64,000 nt of DNA from Cryptomeria japonica. Taxonomy: Eukaryota > Streptophyta > Pinopsida > Cupressales > Cupressaceae. Positions 45,065 through 55,597 of this stretch are shown piece by piece (within the stretch, counting starts at the first letter, position 1; the number at the start of each line of letters is the position of its first letter). Location of the stretch: positions 43,193,017 to 43,257,016 of the forward strand of contig NC_081411.1 of assembly GCF_030272615.1 (NCBI RefSeq), written 5' to 3'. The position numbers and the translations under genes are program-made. The notes under the pieces were generated by a model. It was not told the DNA's origin and made no database searches. It was given only the letters and a program-made list of their open reading frames with translations.

Positions 45065-45088
45065 GGTTGGGTTCGAACGAACCCAACC
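45065..45088. repeat. 24-bp perfect palindrome
   Basis: Arms ggttgggttcg and cgaacccaacc around aa. Related ttcga words lie at 44985-45030 and 45108. It sits about 200 bp upstream of exon 1 of the transposase-like pseudogene. Confidence 0.7.
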
Positions 45089-45260
45089 TTTTATAATTGT
45101 CAGCATTTGTTCGAACCCTGACCGACTCAATTTTTTTTTACATTTTAGTAGAGTCGTATAAATATACATTATTTTTTCATTTTTTAACACACAAATGATT
45201 AAAACAATTAGCATTTTTGGATGAAAGAAGACATTTGAAAATTATTTTGAGGGCAATAAT

Positions 45261-45393
45261 TTGAAGATATTTGAAGGTTTGTTTAAAAGCATGGGGAACA
45301 AGAAGAGAAGGCAAAATAAGACTTCAAGGAATTATTCTCCCGAAACGGAACAAAGATATCAAGAACAAAGAAGGCAAAGATATCATGATGCAA
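45261..45393 (+). pseudogene. Transposase-like gene, inferred exon 1
   Basis: Possible starts are the ATGs at 45261 and 45291. The second gives MGNKKRRQNKTSRNYSPETE then QRYQEQRRQRYHDA, a strongly basic, DNA-binding-like N-terminus. At 45393/45394 a gt follows in phase 1. The acceptor gtgcag at 57331-57336 also joins in phase 1 and gives Lys-Arg-Ala-Gln-Glu-Glu, keeping the frame open for the next 290 codons. I infer that these are two exons of one gene separated by an 11.9-kb intron. Transcript evidence would be needed to confirm it. Confidence 0.55.
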
Positions 45394-45860
45394 GTATTTA
45401 TTTTTTATTTCTATTTCTATTTAATTTTATATGTATTACATACAAAAAAGTATGTTTATTTGTTAGTATTATTTAAATATTTTTTATCTATTATTTTTAA
45501 TGAAAATTAATTTATATAATAATTCTATCTTAATTAATTCTAAATGATGTTATTTTTATTAAATTAATTGGAAATAGTAGGATTAAAAATAATCTCGTTT
45601 TAATTGGAAAGCATAATTAATTTGAAATAATATGTATTTGCAAATTTCAAATTCCATTAACTTGCTTGTTCTGTAATTGACTTTTTCTCCTATATAATTA
45701 AGTCCTTTTATAATAGATCATGGTTTTAATTTAAAATTTAGATAGTCCATAAATATATAATTTAATTTAGATTTTGAAACCACGCATCTTTATAGTTTAG
45801 CAAACACTTCAATTGGTGCTCTAAAATTAACAAACTTTTCTTTTGTGTCTTCAGCAATAG

Positions 45861-46445
45861 GCTCTTTTTGTTTTATCCTTAGAAAGGGGTCTACCTCTCG
45901 AGTAGCCCTTAAGGCTTGGTGAGAGGGAATGACCCAAAGTGGTAACAAGCTAAAGCCAAGCTCTTCCAAGCCACTATAAATAAATGTGTTTGTGATGAAA
46001 GTTGCAAGCAACAAGTGTTACATGCTGCTATAACGGCGTTATGACTCCCCATAAACCCTATAGAGCGCAACCTCTATAGGCTGGGAGGCCTTCCATTTAA
46101 TAGAGCGTAACACGCTGCTGATTATAGCCACCTGAACGGATGCCCTTACTAGACACCTTTTGTGTTAGAAGCCAAAAACCTTCTGGTTGTTGGCGTGGGA
46201 GGTTGGACCTCTGAAGCAGCTCACATTCTTAGGGTTCTTAATAGAGATACAAAGTTCGTCACGAGGATTTTTCATGGGGATTGTTGCTTGGCTGCCCCAG
46301 AGAAGTGAGTGCTATTGAGGGGAGCCAGTGGGTTCAAGCACCTAAGTATCCGCTTTGAATTGCGTAGCTCAAGGTAACCCCCCAAGTGAGATTCAACAAC
46401 TATTGTCTCGCCCAGCCCTAGGATTTGTGCTTGCATGATCAAAAC
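45861..46445 (+). repeat. Old fragment of a Ty3 leader
   Basis: Collinear with 10527-11060 in the leader of Ty3 element 1. Shared words include gagaggg(g)aa(c/t)gacccaa, gccaaaaaccttct, tggacctctgaag, acaaagttcgtcac/atgag, ttcatggg(g/a)attg, tgcttggctgccc and aggggagccagtgg. No LTR adjoins it, so it is an isolated relic. Confidence 0.7.
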
Positions 46446-46499
46446 AATCAAACACTTTCAAATAAATAAACATTATGTCTTCTTTGTTTTCAAGTGTAT

Positions 46500-47155
46500 G
46501 CAAAAATATTTCACATTATACTTGAGTCCCCTTAAAACCTATATTATGTGATACTAGGACCTATTATGTGATATTAACACCTATTATCTACATTAATACC
46601 TATCTTAAATATGACATAATAGAACCTATTATGACTTAATAAGTCTTATTGTGACTTAATAACATTATCACGTATGCAATTTAAATATTTCACATTATAT
46701 ACTTGAGTCTGGGCCTTAAGAGGTCTATCTTTATGATATATTAGGGCATATTATGTACATGTGATAAATTAATGACCTATTATCGCATAATTTAGGTCCT
46801 AATATCACATACATAATAGGTCCTAATATTTGCATAATATCTAGGTCTTAAGGGGAGTCAAGTATAATGTGAAGTGTTTTTGCATATGAGGTCTTGTATT
46901 AAGTCATGAAATTAATAAGACCTATTATGTCATAACTTAGGTTCTAACTTATATCATATTTAAGATAGGTACTTAATTTCATGTGATAGGTCCTTTAATA
47001 TCACATAATATATCTGTCTTAAGGGGAGTCAAGTATATTAATGTGAATTTTTTTTGCATATGTGGTCATATTAAGTAATAATAAGGCCTATTATGTAATA
47101 TTAGGACTTATCATGTGATTATAGGTCTTAAATGTGACATGAATTTAGAACCTAT
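46500..47155. repeat. Dyad repeat array, left part
   Basis: A motif of about 36 bp (gcaaaaatatttcacattat then acttgagtccccttaa) occurs forward at 46500 and 46676 and inverted at 46847 and 47018. In between are many copies of cctattatgtgatatta-like words and their complements. Ty3 element 2 inserted at its right side, and the array continues at 57044 with another forward copy (57087-57125). Confidence 0.75.
47151..47155. repeat. Target-site duplication of Ty3 element 2, left
   Basis: cctat, repeated at 57044-57048. Confidence 0.92.
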
Positions 47156-48573
47156 TGTATGCGGGAAAAGTGGGTCGATAGAACTCACTATGTGGAAAAC
47201 GAAGTCTGAGGAGCCTTGCTCACACACCCACAGGACTTCTTGGTGCGAGCTATGGAGTCATGAAGTATGGATTAGCTTCTCAAGGTTGGTTCCATGGTTC
47301 TCTATCTCACAAGGTCCCTCAAACCAATTTCTCTGCTCTCAGATCACCGAGCAAAGTGGTTTAGGGATGACAAATGCAAGAACGAGGGATGCTTTTGTTG
47401 ATTTTAAGATGAAATGCATCCTAAGTTATACATGATCCTATAAGTGCAATAAACTAATTATAAGATGACAAAATTAGTAACAAGGCAATCCTAGCATGCT
47501 ATATTAGTCTATGATTAAGCTAGATGATAAAGAAAATACTCTAAACATGCATATTTAGATTAATTCCTATTGAAAAGAGAGGCTAAATGATGAGCACAAA
47601 TGATATATTAAAGCTTGGATGGATTTTAGTATAAGTGTGATGCTAAAGACTTGGATGATGAAAATGGAGGAATGAGAGCTCTATTTATAGCAAAATAAGG
47701 GCAATGGATGGTCAAGATTGAAAGAGTTAAACAAGGGCTGAGTTTGAAAGTTGGGAATCCATGTTTGCAATTTGCACCAATGAAATGGTGACAAATGTCA
47801 ACATAAGACTAGGTTGAGAAGAGAGTAGGAAGCATTAAATGCTTGAGAAGACCTCATGGTTATCTTAGGGGGTAAGGGTTAAGGTTAAGTTAGGATTACC
47901 CATTGGATAAAGCTTTTACCCAAAGGATAAACTCTTGTGAAAAGGATTAAGGATAACCATGGTCAAAGCAATAAATGCTTGATGAGAACCTTGGGTTACA
48001 TGGAGGTTGAGTTTAGGGAAATTCTTTAATCATGCTAGAGGGTTGAGTTAACCATTAATGGTTTGGGAGACTTTCAAAGTTAAGTGGTTGAAGCCTTTAA
48101 GGGTTTTCAAAGACTTTGAGGGTTTGAGAAGTGACTTCCCCTTGTTTAGGGATGTGACAAAGTTTAGGAAATGGGTTAGGTTAATTTAGAAGTGATTAGA
48201 AGAGTCTAGAAGGGGTTAGGAAGGGGATTTAGGAGGCAAGTGGGAAATGTAGGATTTTGCAAGTGGATGAAGGGATAATAGGATTTAATTGAATAAAATG
48301 AATTTAATTCAATTTGGTTGTAATTTAGGGAAATCAAATAAATTAGATTTATTCAATTTAGGATAAACTATTTAATTAAATTTGAATTTAATTAAAAGTA
48401 GATAGAAGGGATTTAATTAAATAAAATGATTTATTCATTAAATGTCAAAAGAGGCCTAGTGAATTTAATTTAAATAGAGGAATGTGGGTGATTTAATTAA
48501 ATTGGATTTAATTAAATAGAGAAATGAATATAAAATATTCATTTAGGAATATGGTCATTTTTATACGTCTACA
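47156..48573 (-). repeat. 3' LTR of Ty3 element 2
   Basis: 1418 bp; aligns with 55598-57043. Its minus-strand start tgtagacgtataaaaatg directly follows the polypurine tract. A TATA-like box sits at 47681-47689 on the minus strand. Confidence 0.95.
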
Positions 48574-48587
48574 TTTTGCCCCTCTTT
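48574..48587 (-). other. Polypurine tract of Ty3 element 2
   Basis: Minus strand aaagaggggcaaaa adjoining the 3' LTR; same core as in element 1. Confidence 0.9.
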
Positions 48588-48895
48588 GAAGTGACGTGTG
48601 TGCACATGTTAATTCAAAGAAAATGATGTGTTATCGTGATTTATGATCAAATAAAAATTTTATGTTGTTTTGAGATATGTCATGCCCTAGTTTTGATAAT
48701 TGATGTTGATAATACCCCCTTGGGAGATGAATCAAAAATTTGATGTGATTTGATAATTATGTTTACTTTGCAAAATTTTGCCTATGTGGAATGCTTAAAT
48801 TGATTCATCTCCCGATAATTGATGTGTGTGAGGGTATGACGAAGACCACGAGCAAATTACATGCTCAATCCCCTAACCCTAATTTTATTTCACCC

Positions 48896-48904
48896 TATAA
48901 AAGG
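48896..48904 (+). promoter_or_regulatory. TATA box of antisense PMD gene, element 2
   Basis: TATAAAAGG on the plus strand, about 80 bp before the ATG at 48977. It is a close match to the plant consensus. Spacing agrees with the ATATAAG at 24024-24018 in element 1. It lies between the polypurine tract and exon 1, so the antisense gene appears to have its own promoter outside the LTR. Confidence 0.6.
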
Positions 48905-48976
48905 GGAAAAGTGCATTATTTTGTCTCATTTGTGCATGTTGACTTCAGAGAAAGAGACTTTTGGAGAGAAGACAAA

Positions 48977-49051
48977 ATGCCTATTCCATATTCTACGCAT
49001 CGATTTGAGCGCGTTCGGAGGTATCGGAGGCCTGCCGCGTATGGACCATTG
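48977..49051 (+). CDS. Antisense PMD gene of element 2, exon 1
   Basis: 25 codons, MPIPYSTHRFERVRR then YRRPAAYGPL, ending at the donor gtaagt in phase 0. It matches the 26-codon exon of element 1 (both end RP-x-x-YGPL). Arg-rich. The downstream exon starts at 50097 in the same phase. Confidence 0.7.
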
Positions 49052-50096
49052 GTAAGTCAACCTTTTGACCCCTTTTTGATTTTTTATTTTGTCATTTTGG
49101 GTACTTTTTTGGAATTTTCACGCATGTGTCACGTTTTAGCGCATCTAGGTCGTCAGTCAGCACATACGAAAAATTTCGTAGCACATAAGGTTGTAGATTG
49201 TAGGTTGAGTCCGAAATCGTAGGGTAGCGCATAAGTTTGCTAGGTTAGCGCTTAGGTTTGCTAGGTTAGCACATTAGGGACACAGGGTAGCGCAGAAAGT
49301 GAAATAGGTAGCGCATCAGATAAACCTAGCGCATTGGCTAGACAGGGAGTCTCATGGGTAGGGGTAAGTAGTGCGTAGGTTAGACCTAGCGCATAAGGTT
49401 AGATAGGTAGCGCAGATGCAAGATAGGTTAGCGTATAAGATAGGTTTAGCGCTTAAGGTAGTTTAGATAGCGCATTGGAAGAAATAGGTAGCACATAGAG
49501 TTAATCTAGCGCATGGGGTAGTTAGGATACCGCGTGGAGAAAACAGGTTAGCTCATTGAGTCAATCTAGCATGTAGCTAAATTTAGTTAGCGCATGCGGT
49601 CAGTTTTATGAGAAAAGATGATTTTGTGAGTGAGAAAAATTGATAGGATAAGGTCAGTTTTTGCTGGGATAGGTGTAAAATGTTTCATTTCTGTGTTTGC
49701 TGTCATGTTTTTGATAGTTTGTCCAATATAAGTGCTGATATAACTTGGTTTGATTTGCGATTTTTTAAGTTATTCATAGATATCGATGTGAATTTGGTAT
49801 AAACTTGATTTGATTTGCATTGTTTCAAGTTAATATATGTGGAGCCTTATTTGTGTTACAAGCTGGTATGATTGTGGAACTTGAGTTGTTTTACAAGTTG
49901 ATATGGGTTGGAAACTTGAGTTGTGTTACAAGTTGATGTGATATTGGGACTTGAGTTGTGTTACAAGTTTGATATGGTTTTTGAAAACTTGAGTTGTGTT
50001 ACAAGTTGATATGGATAGATATGATGTGATTTTGATTTTGATATCTATTTTGTTTATGAGGAAACTGATATTGGACTTGTTTTGTTGTTTTGATAG
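49052..50096 (+). other. Intron of antisense PMD gene with TAGCGC cluster
   Basis: 1045 bp, donor gtaagt and acceptor ttttgatag. From about 49136 to 49600 it contains roughly twenty copies of a loosely spaced motif, ttagcgcat/ggtagcgca (for example near 49136, 49205, 49228, 49248, 49285 and 49311). About 49740-50010 repeats acttgagttgtgttacaagt-like units of 40-55 bp (about six copies). Both repeats lie wholly inside the inferred intron. Confidence 0.65.
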
Positions 50097-50976
50097 GAGC
50101 GATTGGGAGTGGTTCAGTCGCGTGAGCGGTTCCTAAGACCATGGGCATTGATACCACGGTTAACACAGGCTGATTTAGACATTATTGAGAGATGCGGTCT
50201 ATCTTCCCTATTGGATATGTCTCGGTTCACTGTGAACCGGGGTTTACTTACAGCACTTGCCGAGAGATGGCACAGTGATACGAACACCTTTCATTTTGCC
50301 ACGGGGGAGATGGCAGTGACCCCCGAGGATTGCTACCAGATCCTGCGCATACCTGTAGTAGGTGCCCTACTACCTTATGAGCAGTTAGAGGAGGGCGGGA
50401 CAGAGGCACTTCGTCGGATTTTTCATGATGATACAGTGTGTGAATATGAGATTCTGTGGCAGGAGTTTCTGGATTTGGATTATGCGCCTCTTCCATCAGT
50501 ACTGGCAGGGTTTGTAGGTGTTTTTCTATGTCTCGACCGCAGGTCGAAGGGACTATCTATGGAATGGGGATTGGTACTGGAGGAGATGGTGACACAGGGC
50601 CGTAGGTTCACATGGGGATCGGCTATGCTAGCCCATCTATACAGGGACTTGCATGAGGTAGTATACCTGGGTTACGACAGTTTGTCAGCTGACATTACAC
50701 TTCTACAGGTATGGTGCTAGGAGCACATGCCTACAGCTAGGCCACTAGTGGACATAGATAGGCCAGTTGGACGTGCCTATGCCTATGAATATAGGGGGTT
50801 AGTTGTCCAGCGGAAGCTGGGCAAACTGGAGCATTGGAGGAGGGTGTTGGATGATATTGATACGGTCATATGGCGACCGTATACAGGTTGCAAGGTTTGG
50901 GCTGAGGATGGGTTGGAGATGCCATATGTTTTCATAACCTGATTTTTGATAGGGAGGACCCCTTTTGTGATTGAGA
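50097..50976 (+). pseudogene. Antisense PMD gene of element 2, main exon (truncated)
   Basis: After the acceptor it reads ERLGVVQSRERFLRPWALIP, then the plant mobile domain: RFTVNRGLLTALAERWHS, DTNTFHFATGEMAVTPEDCY, GFVGVFLCLDRRSKGLSMEW, GRRFTWGSAMLAHLYRDLHE, SADITLLQVW, LEHWRRVLDDIDTVIWRPY and EDGLEMPYVF. A TAG at 50718 and a TGA at 50940 interrupt an otherwise long open frame. Coding identity ends at about 50976, where gag of the opposite strand begins, so the C-terminal half is deleted. The family role is unknown; cellular PMD relatives act in silencing. It is better preserved than the element 1 copy. Confidence 0.85.
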
Positions 50977-52490
50977 TAATATTGTTTGCCAAGAGTTCTC
51001 TGAATGTTGACTCCAGTGATTGTCCTAGTGGTGTGAAGACACGTTTTTGGAAATTGTTGGTGTTGTCTTGTGAATTGTTATTAGGTCCTTGATTTGTGGT
51101 TTTGTTTTGAGTATCGTTGGTGTTGTTTGTGTTGGGTTGACCTTGATTGGTATTCGATGCATATGTGTTAGCACCTGGGTTAGTACCTCTGGGATTTTTG
51201 GTAGCTTGAGGATTCCCTGATAATGCGAGCACTGGCTGTTTAGATTTCGGATCATGTGATTCATTGCAGCCTTCGTTTCCATTATTTTTGTTTCGAGTCC
51301 AGAATCTAGATTTGTCTAAGTTGGTGTTATTTTGGTTATTGTATTTTGATGAACTTGTTCCTTCTTTGAAGAATTTGAGTGTTCCTTTCTTGACACATGC
51401 TTCTTCTACTTAAATGTCGTTTTCAATTAGTTTAGCGAAAGACGGTATGCATTGGAGTTTGAGCCTGTAACTCATCTCACCATTCAAGTTATCAATGAAA
51501 ATTTCCATTTTCTCCTTTTCAGAAATATCTTGAGGATATCATGAAACCATACGTCACTAATGTTGAAGGAATACCATGAAAGTTTCATTATTTTTCTGTT
51601 TGGTGTTACAGACGTCTAGCATGGTTATAGCATGTTGAATGTTGTAGGAATACTGAGTGATGAATTTGTTGACCAATTCATCAAATGATCTGACAGGAGG
51701 TGTGATCTTGGATAACCATTCCATTGTTTGTTCTCCTAAGCTTCTTGGGAACAACCTCATTAGATAGGTGTCGTCATGAGCGAATTCAAGGCTCATGGTA
51801 CAGAATTCTCTGACATGATCACGAGGATCACTTTTCCCATCGCACTTGTCAAATTTAGGAACATCTGAGTTTGGAAGAAAAGGGATCATGTGCAATCCTC
51901 TATCAAAGGGATAAGGGCAAATTTCATTTAATGAGTATCGTACTGTCATCCCTTGTTGCATGTCTTGCATTTGTCTTTGTAACATTTGCATTTGTTGAGT
52001 AAGGGCAACCAAAGGCACATTGTTTTGCCGAGGGAAGAGTTCTTCCCTTGCATTAATCCTGGGTTGACATGGTGTATGGAATGGTATGTTTTGCTTGGGG
52101 ATGTGTTGCTCAGAGATGTTTTGTCCTGGTGTATGTTGTTCCAGTATGTTTTGTTTAGGAATATCTTGTTCAGGTTCGCGTGCTTCTCCTTCTCATTGTC
52201 GTTCTTGATATTCATAATGTTGAGATCTCGTCCTAAACATGTTTGTGTCAAAGTCTTCAGGGAGTTTAACCCCTTTGCTTGTGAGCATGAGCAAGTATTT
52301 TTCCTTGTCATTTTCCATGAGTCTTTCCATAAGTTTTTAGAATGAAGCACTTTCTTGGCATTCCTGAAGAAGTTCGTCAGAAATTTCAGTATCCTCTAGA
52401 TGTGGACCTTCAAAAGGATTTGATAACCTTCAATTCATACTTGATTTTGCTTGTGCCTCGCTTTGTTTGTTTTGTTGAGAGCGGGTAATA
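50977..52490 (-). pseudogene. Ty3 element 2 gag
   Basis: Minus-strand reading gives the Retrotrans_gag core at 52018-51557: SDVPKFDKCDGKSDPRDHV, YLMRLFPRSLGEQTMEWL and LVNKFITQYSYNIQHAIT. It then has an Asn/Gln/Thr-rich C-terminal stretch (51282-51025) and FTPLGQSLESTFRELLANN just before the junction near 50976. The N-terminal part (52350-51946) is Gln/Met/Cys-rich. Frameshifts near 51950, 51550 and 51400 break it. The core is shared with the gag of element 1. Coding continues into the reverse complement of the PMD gene, which marks the pol deletion. Confidence 0.85.
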
Positions 52491-55400
52491 GGCATTTTAA
52501 TAGAAACTTTACGTGATAAAGGGGACAAAATCCTCTTTGATATGTTGCTCGGGGGTTGGTGGTGGTAATCTTGGGAAGTTATAAGTGATGCACTCATCGT
52601 AAAAAAATGCAGGATTGGTCTTTCCTCCTCGGTTTATAGTTTGACTGAATGCAGATTTTTGACAATATGCCCTAGTCTTCAAAGGCTCTTTGTCAAATTC
52701 ATTGGATTTGTTCTGGATATAAAGTTTGGCATGATGAAGGAATGTTCGATGAGATTTGAAGAGTTGACGATTGATGTATAAAAATTTATTTCTTTTGACA
52801 AATTTGGAAAAACTTGGTTGTTGTTTCTTCGACGTGGTGTTATGATAAATATTCTTTCTTCTCAGAATATGGGATTAGTCATGCATAAGTGATTCAATGG
52901 TTGCCTTTGATTTGTTTTGGATTTAGTTGATCTTGTTTTGAAAATTCAAGTTTTACTTTATCAAAGTGAAGGTTTAGATGCCCCCCTCACGACAAAGCGT
53001 GTCAAATGATATGGATAAAGTCTTCCGATATGGAAACTTGATTTGACAACCTGAGATTTTGAACAAGTGTTTTTGAGATATAACCCGTGAGATAATAAAG
53101 GATCTATTTGTCACTTGTGATGATGTTTCCTGATTTTGATAGAATAGATATGTTTTATCGTGCGATCAGTTTTAGATTCTAGACAACTTTTGTTTTGACA
53201 CGAATTTTGCTTAAGAAATAGTTTTTAACGCTTTGTTTTTGATACTCTGGTTTGATGAAGATGAAGCTGATGAAAGGATGCTCTCAAAAATGCTTTCTAA
53301 ATTTTCAAAATTTTCCACTGTTTTGCCCCCTGTTTTTCTGGGTTTGATCACGCGCTAAAACAGAGACTGAATGCACTACAGAAATTTCTTGAGGCGCTAA
53401 GGAAAAGACCACACGTGCTAAGCTACCCCTAGCTACGTGCTAACTATTTTAGACTGCTTATCTGGTTTTCTGTTTTGTTCAAAAATTCATGCGCTAATAT
53501 GGGCCTTCCACGTGCTTACTAATAAACCCAGTGCGCTAGAGATTGACTCCTACGCACTAAGTTGATGCTTCGACGCGCTAGACTGTTTTTCGGACGCGCT
53601 AACTGTTTCTGACTGTTTCAAGATTTTGATGAAGCGCTACTGTGAATACTTTATGCACTAAAGATAGGCTTTGATGCACTAAAGAATGGTTTCGAAGCGC
53701 TAAGAAGTTGCTCTTACGCGCTAAACTACCCTGTTTCGACTGTTTTCTGTGATTTTGGTGTTTTTTTCTTAGGTTTTCAATGTTGATGGATGATTTTCTG
53801 AAGTAACAAATGCAAACACAACACAAAATACATAACCATTTTTGCCTAATCTAAACAATAAGTGTATATTTTGCGAGGATGTGTTCAAATCCCCAATGTT
53901 TTAACAGGTTTGGATACAATGAATACACTTCAAAAAGACTCTTTATTCAAGGGTCATAAGTAATACCATAGCCCACTAGTCTCGATACTCCGTCAGCTCA
54001 AACAGTTGTGTCACCCCTAGAGGGCGCCCATTTTTTTGCCTTTTGCCATAAATTAACTCAAAGTGAATTGCTTCACAATTGAGTAGTTATCTTGGGAGAT
54101 ATATGGTGAGCGATCTTGGGGGTGGATTCTTCCCCACCCTTGCACTATGATATTACAAATGTCTGGTTATTGACTCGGCTCAAGGTTTCTATTTTTAAGG
54201 TTCGTAATCAGGCTTCATGTTCGACCGTCAGTGATAAACTCCCTCAGGAGGCTTCCCAACCTTTAGAACAAAGGCTTTGCGTATCTCAAGGATACTGGGG
54301 GAAGGCTAATCGCTACGTGCAACCATTGAAAAGGACTTTCATCACTTTCCACTTTTGATTATAGTGGGTTGGAACACTTGGCGTCAAAGTCGTTTCCCAC
54401 TTAGGTCGTTCCCTTCACACCGGCCATAAATGGCTTTAAGAGTTGATTTCAACCCTTCGGGAAGGCAGGCCTACTAAAGGGTTTTATTTACTTGAAATAT
54501 CGAAAGCATAAGAGTAGTCTGGTTTTTTTTATCACCCAGTTAAGGGGAGAGCATATACCTTCTACTTTCGAGACAAAGCAATCAAGTTGTTCTTTTTATC
54601 CTGTTAATTCAATGATTTTCTAAGATCTATATGGAGATGTTGCTCCACAAAAATATGGTGTTTATTTTATTTTCTCAAATCGGTGATTATCTAATCTAGG
54701 AAAAGAATCTGGTTAACAAAGCAAAACTTCGATTTGGTCAACAAAAGAAAATCGACAAAAGGGGAATAACTTCCCTCTTTGATTGTAACTGACTTTTGTG
54801 ACTTGGTGTGATTCTTTACTTTGCCCAAATTTAAAGATGGATCCTTTTATGCACCAAAGGATGGTGAAATTCTTTTTAGGCCCTTTGCAAAAATGAAAAT
54901 TTGTATTGTTCTTTTTAGAGCCCAAATTGAGAAATTTTCTCCTAGAAAAGCAAGAAATTTTTTTATTGTTGTTCATTTTACTTGCCCAAAATAAAAGTGA
55001 GTTCAGTTTTACTTAAACAAGAAAAAAAGAAATTTGAATTTTGCCTAACTTAGAAAAGTTAGTAAAAATTTAAACTACTTTAATTCTAGCCTAAATAGAT
55101 TTAAAACCTACAATCAAAATGTTAGTAACCTGCAGAAAACCAATCAGTTAGTTAGCAAAAGTTGAATTATGTGGACTTCTACAAGTCTAAATTTTAATTG
55201 CTGTTACAAATTAGCTCTCTGTTTTCGGTCTGTGATGTGCTACAGAACAGACTGTACGCGCTACAAGATGGTTGTGATGCGCTACTCTGTTTCCCTAATG
55301 CGATGTTCTATATTTCTGATGCACTCCTCTATTTTTCGGATGCGTTACTCTATTTTTCTCCCACGTTGAGACCTACAGGAAAATATTAGTGGGATGATGC

Positions 55401-55574
55401 GCTAAGCTAAGGATGCCACGCGCTAGATGATGAACCCCACGCACTAAACAGAAAATGGGATGCGCTATATTGTTAACTGGATGCGCTAGGAAATGTTTCC
55501 CACGCGTTGATTCTTGTTTCCCGCAGACTTGCAAAAGTGGTTAAATTCAAAAACCGATTTGATATATGGGGCCG
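52491..55574 (-). other. Leader of Ty3 element 2 with TAGCGC clusters
   Basis: About 3.1 kb without a convincing ORF. Two motif clusters, 53345-53725 and 55235-55510, repeat tagcgc/tagcgcgt on the minus (sense) strand (gcgcta on the plus strand), roughly every 20-40 bp. About 54000-54470 has less AT-rich sequence, part of which (gaagggaacgacctaagtgg on the minus strand) resembles the leader of element 1 near 10540. Confidence 0.6.
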
Positions 55575-55593
55575 GGCCCCACGGTGGGCGCCA
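55575..55593 (-). other. Primer-binding site of Ty3 element 2
   Basis: Minus strand tggcgcccaccgtggggcc, four bases after the end of the 5' LTR. It differs from the primer site of element 1, so the two elements probably use different tRNAs or diverged sites. Confidence 0.8.
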
Positions 55594-55597
55594 GAAA

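Noticed and set aside
44846-45161. Plus-strand open frames upstream of exon 1
   Set aside because: Short, without motif, and overlapping the palindrome-rich stretch.
50783-51232. Minus-strand 149-codon open frame as a novel protein
   Set aside because: It is the end of gag read through the deletion junction into the reverse complement of the PMD exon.
54116-54358. Plus-strand 80-codon open frame
   Set aside because: Lies in the leader of Ty3 element 2 on the antisense strand, with no motif and no conservation seen.
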